A DNA stretch of 61,679 nt from CAYVKM01 sp964452045 (GTDB lineage: Bacteria; Calditrichota; Calditrichia; RBG-13-44-9). The stretch covers positions 1-61,679 of the forward strand of contig CAYVKM010000012.1 in NCBI GenBank assembly GCA_964452045.1, given 5' to 3'. The notes below the pieces were generated by a model. That model was given only the letters and a program-made list of their open reading frames with translations. It was not told where the DNA came from and did no database searches. Made by a program: the position numbers and the translations under genes. Below, piece after piece: positions 44,671 to 54,500 of this stretch (positions are counted from its first letter, which is position 1; each line of letters begins with the position of its first letter).

Positions 44671-46125
44671 TTATTTCAACAGAATCATTTTTTTGGTTTC
44701 CTGGTAATCACCTGCCTGGATCTGATAATAGTAAATCCCACTGGAATAATTCAGGGCATTCCATTCAAATTTATGATCTCCTGAAAAAAGTTGACCGGAA
44801 AATAGGGTGAAGACTTCCTCACCCAGGATGTTATATATTTTGAGGGTGACATGATTGGCTACCGGCAGATAAAATTCAATGATGGTTGTTGGATTAAACG
44901 GATTCGGATAATTTTGGAAAAGTTTGAATGTATTGGCAGCCGTGTTTATCTCTTCGATGCCAGAGGGGTAGGCATTTAATTTTACCACCCAGAAATCACT
45001 ACCGCGCGGCATGAGATAAGCCCTCTCACCTGCCAGAATGTAGCCACCGTCGGTAGTCTGGAGGACCGAATAGGCCCAGTCAGTACCGGAACCGCCAATG
45101 GTTTTGATCCACTGAATATTCCCGTCCGGATCAGTTCGGGTAAAACAGAAATCCTGGCTCTGGTACGGATTGATGGAGCTCCCTCCGAAAATATACCCGC
45201 CGTCACTTGTCTGTACGACGGATCGTCCGTAATCTGCCCCGGTACCCCGGTCAAATATACGTTGCCACATGACATTTCCCAGCGAATCAATTTTAATTGC
45301 CAGACTGCGGGTGGCATAGCCAGCGGAATCTGAGGTACCGAACAAAATATAGCCACCATCTGTGGTTTGTTGTACCGAATAGCAGTAATCATCGTCACTA
45401 AGTCCGTAAGTTTGGGTCCAGAGTGTATCGCCTACACTGTCTGTCTTTACCACATAGAAATCATACCTGCCGGCGGTGTGGTAGTCGGTTTGGCCACCAA
45501 TAATGTACCCTCTATCTGAGGTCAGGATTATACAGTTGCCGATTTCATGACCACCTCGGTCATAAATTTTGAGTGAGGTACTATCCCCGGTTGCATTGGC
45601 TTTGCAGAGGTACATGCTCTGATTTGTGGATACATATCTGTATCCGGTAAAGGCAAATCCAGAATCGGAGGTACAACTAACATAATTAGCGATGCTGTTT
45701 CCGCTACCCTCCAAAAAGATAGTCCAGAGTGAATCTCCATTTTCATCGGTTTTAAGCAGGAAACCTTTTCGGGGAGAAGTTACATACTCTTTTTTCCCGG
45801 CTATGACATAACCACCGTTCGGATCCTCTTTCACACTATAGGGATAAAAGTTCTCGTTGTTTCCAATCACTTTCGCCCACAGTGAATCGCCATTTTGATC
45901 GGTTTTCAGTAGAAATATTTCATTATAGAATTCATTGAGGAGATGGGATTCTCCAACCATAATAAAGCCGTCATCCGAGGTCTGCTGGATTGAAAATACA
46001 ACTTCCCAGGTGCCGCGATGAAAGTTACGGGTCCAGGCAGTGTCGGGGGCCTGGCTATAAAGCTGCAGGCAGAAGAAATAGAAAAGGAAAATTCCCAGTA
46101 AGAAAATCTGTTGTTGTTTTTGCAT
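44671..46125 (-). CDS. Secreted T9SS-sorted protein with TDGGY-type propeller repeats
   Basis: The ATG at 46125 has GAAGGAGA upstream, and the signal peptide ends LYSQAPD. The 484-residue chain carries about seven repeats (30-385) of roughly 50 residues with the pattern QTxDGGYIxxGxT and xxFYVVKTDxxGDTLW. This repeat is typical of beta-propeller proteins of unknown function in FCB bacteria. A short linker leads to the sorting domain LFQNYPNPFNPTTII...KKMILLK (about 402-484). The gene is followed after 15 bp by the five-bladed-propeller gene, so both form one transcript. Role: surface-exposed or released; possible substrate or partner binding cannot be derived from sequence. Confidence 0.92.
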   Translation of the reverse strand: MQKQQQIFLLGIFLFYFFCLQLYSQAPDTAWTRNFHRGTWEVVFSIQQTSDDGFIMVGESHLLNEFYNEIFLLKTDQNGDSLWAKVIGNNENFYPYSVKEDPNGGYVIAGKKEYVTSPRKGFLLKTDENGDSLWTIFLEGSGNSIANYVSCTSDSGFAFTGYRYVSTNQSMYLCKANATGDSTSLKIYDRGGHEIGNCIILTSDRGYIIGGQTDYHTAGRYDFYVVKTDSVGDTLWTQTYGLSDDDYCYSVQQTTDGGYILFGTSDSAGYATRSLAIKIDSLGNVMWQRIFDRGTGADYGRSVVQTSDGGYIFGGSSINPYQSQDFCFTRTDPDGNIQWIKTIGGSGTDWAYSVLQTTDGGYILAGERAYLMPRGSDFWVVKLNAYPSGIEEINTAANTFKLFQNYPNPFNPTTIIEFYLPVANHVTLKIYNILGEEVFTLFSGQLFSGDHKFEWNALNYSSGIYYYQIQAGDYQETKKMILLK

Positions 46126-46245
46126 GTTAATCTCCTTCGGATAATTATTTTGGGCTTTTTTCAGTAATAAATTTTTATTCGATAGGTTTCCCCTTTAATT
46201 CTGATAAATGAATTCATATGACATAATAAGCTATTCTGCGCTTGA

Positions 46246-46278
46246 TAATAAAAACCGGAAGCAGTGAACTGCTTCCGG
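46246..46278 (-). terminator. Intrinsic terminator after the 735-residue gene (minus strand)
   Basis: On the minus strand a 10-bp stem (CCGGAAGCAG, 46278-46269; CTGCTTCCGG, 46264-46255) with a TTCA loop is followed by TTTTTATTA (46254-46246). It lies 42 bp past the stop at 46321 and separates this transcript from the pair at 44671-46125/43404-44655. Confidence 0.92.
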
Positions 46279-46320
46279 CAGTAAAACGATTCTGCATCCT
46301 GCAATTTGTTTATATAAATT

Positions 46321-48528
46321 TTATTTTACAAAAATCATCTTTCTCACTTTCCGGTAATGCTCCGCCTCTATGGAATAAAAATAGAGACCACTGGCAATCC
46401 CGCTGGGTTTCCACTGATAATTGTAGCGTCCGGCCGACAGTTTATTGTCTACCAGGGTGGTGACTTTTTGTCCCAATACATTAAAGATGGTAATTTTTAC
46501 CTTACTATCCTGAGGCAGATCGAATTTGATATGGGTCATCGGGTTAAAGGGATTGGGATAATTTTGATATAATTCAAAGCTTTGTGGCACTCCGGTAATT
46601 TGACCGGAATTTGGACCTATAGAGGTAATTTGTCCGGGATAATAGGCAAATAAATAGCCATTGGCACTCGTTACCAGAGCAGTTCTACCACCAGGCCAGG
46701 CATTTCTGCGAATGCCGTGCTGAGCGGTTAATTGTAAGGGTGTAAAAGTGTTGTGATACCCATCATAGAGTAAATGGTCATAATAATTTCCGTCCAATGC
46801 CAATACGATATATTTATTCCAATTCTGACCGCCCAAATTTGCAGTTATGTATTGACTCGTATCATGGGTTATTGGACTGTATCCTATATATTTGCCGGTG
46901 GTGGTATACATTAGAAATACACTGTCGCGCGCAATCACGTACCCGGAGCTTTGCGCGGAGGGGAAAATAAATTCCTGATCGAGATAACCATCAAAAAGCT
47001 GCAACTGATTGAGTCCGCCATCATTCAGATAAAAATAACTTCCCTCACCGCCCCAGAAAGTGGCAGCCGTCAAATCTTTCTGATACCAGTTATCACCCTT
47101 TGGAGAATAGAGCAATATTTTATCGGGTTCAAATGAATCCTGAACCCGGATCCAAAAAATATCCCGACCATGTTTTTTGCCTGATGAGCCATCATTCCGG
47201 ATCTTTAACTTAGTAAAATTGCCGGTTTCTCTGGAATATGAAAATATATGCAGGGTGTCCTCAAATTGATCCCGGTAGGCAAAAACGCTCCAGTAATCAT
47301 TAAGACTTCGGGCTTTCACTCCGGGTTGGAAACCGGTCTCCCACACGACGGCGGCGGAGTGGTCCGCTCCGGTTTCCACATCATGGATATAATATTTAAC
47401 GGAGTCATAGCCGTCAAAAATGTTTCCTCCCGAAGAAAAACTGGTATAAATACTGCCATAGTAATATAGGGGACTGAAAAAATTATTGAATGAATTATTT
47501 GCCGACGAATAAACAATACATTCCATCTGGTCCCCATAGCCAACATTTTGCACCCAATCAACCGCGAATTGCCCCCCGCAAAACAGGCCATGAGGAACAG
47601 CGTTGGTACCGGCATAGTCAACCACCCACCAGTATTCACCAAAACTGCCGGTCACGGTATTATAGATCCACAACCAGCGCCGGTAAAATTCGGCACTGAT
47701 CGGTTCGTGCATCGTAAAACCATAGGTGATCTTCTCTGTGACAATTTCCGGGTAGTATCCTGGGGGGTGCGGTGATATGAGTTCTGTTGAATTTTTCATT
47801 GAAAAATTGCCGGTATATGCACTGTATCCACCACAATAAAAAGGACCAGTGAAATGATAGTAATAAAATGTGAAACCATGATCCAGCAGATAAGGATTTG
47901 ATAGATAGTCCAGATTTCTCTCGGCAAATGTTTTGGTCCTACGACTATAGGCCATCAGAGTGGAAGGGATTTCATTGAGGACGGATACGTGAAGGAAAAT
48001 ATAATCCTTTTTCCCCTGTACATTTTCCAGAATGGTGGCGCCGGGATTACCCGGAGAGGTATAATTGTATACATGCCACTGTGCATCTTCCGCATCAAAC
48101 ACATACCAGTCCGTTGGTGTAACCACATAGGCAAAATTTTCTGTACAGCCGTGAGTCGCACCGCCGTTTATTAAGTGTCCCGCATTCTGCAGTGAAGAAA
48201 AGGAGTGAGTTAATGTGCTGTAAGCCACCAGAGTTGAATCACTCCACACCATCGCTACATTCCCCTCAGCATCGGCACCGGTCCATGTTGCGTTTGTTAA
48301 GGATATATAGGCGTTCCATTGACCGTCGTAAATATCGAACGCATGAATTACCTGACTCGTGTCATCTACGAAGATCATACCAGTTTCACCCACTGCATAA
48401 TGATAGCTCGACGGGAAATTTCCGGGTAATTGTGTCATCACCCACGATGGATTCTGGGCCTCTATGTAGATTGTCAGTCCCAATAAAAGAGTAACTGTGA
48501 TTCTCCAAATGATCGACAGGTTCTTCAT
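46321..48528 (-). CDS. Secreted T9SS-sorted protein of unknown fold
   Basis: The 735-residue protein starts at an ATG with AAGGAGAG upstream and has a signal peptide (about 1-24, ending IEAQN). Residues about 25-620 are rich in Tyr, Trp and Gly, with repeated strands such as VVWETGF and NISYS-like pieces and no clear tandem unit. A large beta-propeller is plausible, but no family is recognised. The sorting domain (LYQNYPNPFNPMTHI to RKMIFVK, about 653-735) is nearly identical at DNA level to that of the upstream giant at 48580-56742. The gene lies 51 bp downstream of that giant on the same strand and is closed by the terminator at 46246-46278, so the two probably form one operon. Confidence 0.9.
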   Translation of the reverse strand: MKNLSIIWRITVTLLLGLTIYIEAQNPSWVMTQLPGNFPSSYHYAVGETGMIFVDDTSQVIHAFDIYDGQWNAYISLTNATWTGADAEGNVAMVWSDSTLVAYSTLTHSFSSLQNAGHLINGGATHGCTENFAYVVTPTDWYVFDAEDAQWHVYNYTSPGNPGATILENVQGKKDYIFLHVSVLNEIPSTLMAYSRRTKTFAERNLDYLSNPYLLDHGFTFYYYHFTGPFYCGGYSAYTGNFSMKNSTELISPHPPGYYPEIVTEKITYGFTMHEPISAEFYRRWLWIYNTVTGSFGEYWWVVDYAGTNAVPHGLFCGGQFAVDWVQNVGYGDQMECIVYSSANNSFNNFFSPLYYYGSIYTSFSSGGNIFDGYDSVKYYIHDVETGADHSAAVVWETGFQPGVKARSLNDYWSVFAYRDQFEDTLHIFSYSRETGNFTKLKIRNDGSSGKKHGRDIFWIRVQDSFEPDKILLYSPKGDNWYQKDLTAATFWGGEGSYFYLNDGGLNQLQLFDGYLDQEFIFPSAQSSGYVIARDSVFLMYTTTGKYIGYSPITHDTSQYITANLGGQNWNKYIVLALDGNYYDHLLYDGYHNTFTPLQLTAQHGIRRNAWPGGRTALVTSANGYLFAYYPGQITSIGPNSGQITGVPQSFELYQNYPNPFNPMTHIKFDLPQDSKVKITIFNVLGQKVTTLVDNKLSAGRYNYQWKPSGIASGLYFYSIEAEHYRKVRKMIFVK

Positions 48529-48579
48529 TTTTACTCTCCTTATAAAATCTTCACCTCATTTAGAAATTCCGTAATAGGT

Positions 48580-51500
48580 TTACTTCATTAAAATCATTTT
48601 TTTTACCCCCTGGAAATCTCCAGCCTTAATAGTATAGAAGTAAAGACCGCTGGCTATCCCGTTGGGTTTCCACTGATAATTGTAGCGTCCGGCCGGCAGT
48701 TTACTGTCTATCAGGGTGGCAACTTTTTGTCCCAATACATTAAAAATGGTTATTTTTACCTTACTATCCAGCGGTAGATCGAATTTGATATGGGTCATTG
48801 GATTAAATGGATTGGGATAGTTCTGGAACAATCGATACTCTGTGGGAAGCTGACTGAGTGGATCGTCAATTCCCGTCATCATTTCAAATACCAGGGTTAA
48901 ACCCCAGGCGTCGAATATACCGGTATTTCCTGTTACAGAATCATATACTTTCAGGATCCATTCTCCGTTTGGATCTGTGCCCCGATACAATGCCAGCGGA
49001 TCATAGGGCTGAAATATTCCGGTGAAGGGCGGTGTTCCGCTGCTGATGGGTATTGTAGCAGAATCGGTCAACCAGGTATGGAAGAAATTGTCACCATCTC
49101 CGCCAGCCTGATGAACAAGTGTATCTTCCAGGCTGTTATGAATGAGGGTTATTTCCAGATCACCAACCGCGGTATGCTGGATGGAATCGATGAGAACAGA
49201 CACATCAACCAGCTGATACTGCGGCAGCATTTCTCCTCCCAAGTTAACGTTGATGGTATCCATGACCACCTGCATGTCCCCAATGTAACCATTTATTCCG
49301 GACTGGTAATAGTTCTGGGAGTAAATATCCATACTGAAGGAATCTTCCACAGCGAAGGCCGAAGCTGCAAACATATTGTCAATTGTCTGGACACTCCAGT
49401 AATATTTTTCGGCAGGCAGAGGATTTGTAATTTGCCAGCTGGTAAGATGATTGGTATTCCCTATCCTGGCGATTTTACGCAAACCATCGGCCTGCGCCAT
49501 GGCAGACATAATTTCCGAACCCCCGCGAGTGGTTCCTACTCGCAAATTATAGGTCAGTCCTGCAGTGGGTGTATTTACATCACTTCCCGGTTGCCAACTG
49601 AGAGTGACGGCTGAATTATTGACCAGTGAACTTAATTCTGCAGGCGCATCAGGTATGGAATTAAAGCCACTATGAACGTTATGATAGATTTCGCAGACAA
49701 AATTTCCGGCGGCATCTTCGCCGGCTTGAACAAAGTCCAACTTACCATCCTGATCATAATCACCGAGATTAACAGTACTGTTGAGAAGACCGGTGAGATA
49801 AGTATAGATACTCTCAAATGAACCATTTGCGTAACGATATATTTTGCTCATGGGCTGGCTACCCAACGCTTCGTTATTGCCGCTTAGCAGAATATCCAAA
49901 TATCCATCGTTATCGATATCCCCCCAGGCAACACTGCCATTATGAATGCTGTCTATCGGTGCAAGTATATCGACAAAATTGCCATTCTGATTATTCCGGA
50001 ATACTTTTGTGACGCAATAAAACTCCGGTGGTGTATAAGCCAGACCGGATAACAGAATGTCCAGATAGCCATCGGCATCATAGTCCCCCCATTCAGCAGA
50101 ACTGTTTTTTACCTGTGGCAAAATAATATTAGCATCTTCTGAAAATATTCCATTATCATTGTCATATATTTTTGTTACATATCCTTCCAGGGTGGTCCAT
50201 CCGCTGAGAAGGATATCCAGATCACCGTCCCTGTCATAATCTCCCCAGGCTACCGTGCAATCCCAGGCGCCAATCAGGTTGGGATTGATGGTGGTAAAAT
50301 TACCGTTACTATTCTGATAAAGAGTGGTTCGGGGATTTCCGGGTATATGCCATCCTGAAGCCAGAAGATCCAGGTCTCCGTCGTTATCATAATCACCCCA
50401 GGCAACTGCGCCTTCTGCCATGGGTATAATGCCGGCATAGGTATCCACAAAATTTTCGTTATCATTACGATAAAGCTTGGCGTAATAATTGCCGGCATCC
50501 GATCCGGTAATAATGAGATCGAGATCATTATCGTTGTCATAATCACCCCAGGCTAAGGCGCTATTATAGACCCCAACCAATGTGGCACCAATATCCACGA
50601 AGGTTGAATCGTCATTTCGGTAAATTTTAGAAATATAACTGCCCGGACCATGGTAACCGCAAATGGCCAGATCCAGATCGCCGTCATTGTCGTAATCTCC
50701 CCATTCAGCCTCACCGGATCTTACCCCGGTTATTCCGGGTTGCAATCGATAAAAATAAGGAGACTGGGTTTTTAGATTCAACTCACTGGAGAATTGTGAA
50801 CCGGTAAAAGCATTGTCAATTGTTTGCACACTCAAATAATAGTCTGCCCCGGGAATAAGTCCTTCAATGGTCCAGGTAGTATCAGCATTGGTATTGCCCA
50901 TTGCCACGACTTTCCTGTAGCCATTTGGAAGTGACATGGGCGAAAGGATTTCCGAACCACCGGGTGTTGTTCCTACTCGTAAATTATAAGTTAAACCAGA
51001 AGAGGATGTCTGGACATCCTGAGCAGGATGCCAGGTGAGTCCCAGTGTTGTATATCCTCTGGTCCAACCAGCAAAAGTTGGATCCACCGGTGGGGTATTT
51101 GCAACTGCGCTGTTATTTCTAAATATCCGGGAATACCTGTTTCCACTATCTTGAATACCGGTAATAAAGAGATCTAAATCCAGATCATTATCGTAATCTC
51201 CCCAGGCGGCAGCACTCCAATAGAAACCAGTCAGGCTTATTGCATTACCGGGAAAGGTATAATTGTCATTTTCATAAATTTTGGTGATAGTAACATTGAA
51301 TGTATCAGTACCCATGACGATCAGATCTAAATCACCATCGTTATCGTAGTCTCCCCAACTGCAGGAGCCACTACGAATACCATCGATATTCGCATTGATA
51401 TCCGTAAAATTCCCGTTTCCGTCGTTCCTGTATATTTTGGATATCGGTTCAAATAATCCTTTGTCTCCGCTGAGTAAAATATCCAGGTCACCGTCACTGT

Positions 51501-54500
51501 CGTAATCACCCCAGGCGGCACATCCATTAAAGATTCCGGTGAGGCCGGCGTTAATATCCACAAAATTAGTATCATCATTACGGTAAATTTTGGTGGTATA
51601 TAATCCGGAAGCATAGACCCCATAAAGTAATATATCCAAATCACTGTCATTATCAAAATCGCCCCATAATCCGGCTCCTTGCCAAATATCGGTTAACTGG
51701 GCACCAATGGGTGAGAAAATCCAACCTGAAGCTTGATCCGGACCCTCATTTCGATATATCTCAGTGATATAGGATCCTACGCCACGATTACCGGTGAGCA
51801 GGATATCCAAATCGCCATCCGTGTCATAATCTCCCCAGGCGACTGATCCATCCCATACCCCGGGAATATTGGTGTTAATGTCGACAAACAGGCCACTGTT
51901 ATTGTTATAAATTTTTGTAATGTGGTTAGTTGGATTACCGCTTTCATCGCCGGTGATGATTATATCCAAATCTCCATCGTTGTCGTAATCCCCCCAGGCG
52001 GCACCGTAGGCATTGCCCGGTCTAACCCCGGTAAGAGTTTGATGAAGATGAAATATTCCGGCGGCCGGATTATCATTCCGATAGATGAGACTTTGGTAAT
52101 CGGAGCCTGAACTTCTTTGCCCGGTTAACAGAATATCTAAATCCCCATCATTGTCGAAATCCCCCCACACCGGTGAACCATGTGATAAATTTTCCATAGA
52201 GGGATCGATCGTACTGAAGGGCCCTTCCACTGAAATAAAAATCGTGGCAGTATCTAAGGCACCCTGCTGATCGTTGATTTCGTAAAAAAGCGTATCGGGA
52301 CCATTATAGCCGGTCGTCGGGTTATAGGTAATGGTTGTATCCCCAAGATCAATTGTGGCAGTTCCGTGATATGGTGTGGTGAGATTGGATATGATCAATG
52401 GATCGTTGTCAGGATCATAATCGTTCTGAAGCGGATGTAATACTGTGGCGGTACTGGTCAGAATTGTCTCATAGTCATCAACGGCTACCGGAGGATCGTT
52501 TACCGGATTGATGGTAACCAGAAAAGTGTCACTAACCGATAACGAGCCAAAATCTGTTGCGGTGATAATGACCTCACCGCTTCCGAAATAATTTAAAGAG
52601 GAATTTACCAATAGGGTGACTCGATTCTGAAGATAGGCCTGAATATCCGGATTCTGGCTCTGGGTCGTGAAGGTCAAAAAGTCGCCCGCATCGGGATCAG
52701 AGAAAACAGTATTCAGATCCGCCACCACCTGATGTGGCCCGGTATCTTCATCGTATACTACATTAGTTATGGGGTTGGAAAGAATTGGCGGATTATTCGG
52801 ACCTAACATAAATTCATCAGCCCCGATATCCGGAGTGATGGGGTGTCGCGGTTGACCATCAATATCATCAGTCACGCTGGCAAGCGGGGTACCGGCTGCA
52901 TCCAGCGCCGGCAGATTGGTATGCAAATTGGTTGAAGATGTAAATGCAGGATCGACAGAGATGGAATGGGCATCCATTCCGCTGGCCGCCTGCAATGCTG
53001 CCAGGTTTGCCTGGTTCCCGTTCCAGCGGGCCAGTACAGGACCGGTGGTAAAAATATCATTATAATCCGACGAATTAATGCCGGCAAAACTATAGGCATC
53101 ATAGGCAATGCCGCCGCCATTGTTTGCCAGAATATTGTCGATAATATTCAGTCCGGATCCGGCATTGGTATAGAGGGCGATTCCGTTGGTCGGGCTGGTG
53201 CTGGTGACATTAATACTGTTGTAATAGATATTCTGATTATTACAGGTACTTACAGACAGACCGGTTCCAGACGAGCTGCCGCCGATATGGATAAAATTGT
53301 TGGCGATGAGCCCAGGATTTGCCTGACTTGCGCTGCTGCCCGAGATCCGAAATCCGTGATCGTATGTTATATCCAACTGGTTTTTTTCAATGACAATGGC
53401 GCTGTCACAATAGAGAGCAAGCATACCCACATAATCGGCATCTATCTGATTTCCGATCACCTGCATACCGTCCTGATAATAGAGATAGAGACCGGTATAC
53501 CCATTGCTGGAAATAGTATTGCTCAATATTTTGAGGCCTGTGGGATGTCCCAGATTAGGATGGTCTCGGGTTAGAAAAATACCAAAAGCACCCTGATTCA
53601 GGGTGTTCTCTTCAATAATCCTGCTTCGATACAAAGACTCGCCAGAATAAATAACCATTTTATGGCCATCATTTCCTGAAGCCGTTACGCTGTTTAAGAT
53701 ATTGTTTTTAATATCCAGACTGTCCGCACCCTTATAGAGATCAAACACCTTTGCATATTGATTGCCAGTTGCGGAAATCGTCAAATCCTTAAAAGTGAGA
53801 AAATCTGCCCCATAAACCCGAATCACATAATTGCTGTCTGGGTTAGTGGCAGCATAACTTATTTGAACCAGAGCAACGTTATTGGAAAAATTTCTGAAGG
53901 TGACCGGATATTTGGAGCTTGCCCCGGGAATACTTAAAATATTAATCTGCTCGTCATAAGTACCCTCAAGGATAAAATTAACTGGCCCTCTGACACCTTT
54001 TAAAACAATGTCATCGACTGCAGATTGAATGGTTGGGTACATGGCGCCACCTACATCGTAATCGCCAATCATAGGCACTACGGTTTGTGGATCGGGAGTA
54101 AATTCATCCGCGCCAATGTCGGGAGTCAAATTATCATGGAGTTGCCCATCAATATCGAGTGTTTCACCGGCAATTGGGATGCCTTTCCCATTCAACCAGG
54201 GGGCAATGGTGTGGAGATCGGTTTCTGAGAGGTAATGCGGGTAAACGGCCAGAGAATGCTGGTCCAGCCCGCTGATGGCCTGCAAGTCCCTAAGATCGAA
54301 GATCCGTTCGGTTCCCCACATGGCAATTAAATTACCCGGTGTATACAAATTATTATAATCCAGTGCATCAAATGCACTAGTGGAATTTATGGTATAAACC
54401 AGTCCATCATCTAACTGGGCAAAATTGTTATTCAGAATCGTGAGGTGGGAATTCCCATATCCAACGTCCAAAGCTTCTGAATTATAGTTTCCATTTTTTA

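Noticed and set aside
48192..49614. Plus-strand open frames of 100 and 178 residues opposite the giant and 735-residue genes
   Set aside because: They lie antisense to clearly coding, repeat-conserved genes and show no domain or start signal of their own.
49690..52205. Regularly spaced DNA repeats that could suggest a CRISPR array
   Set aside because: The period is irregular (about 140-160 bp), the units are coding FG-GAP repeats in one open frame, and there are no short identical repeats with unique spacers.
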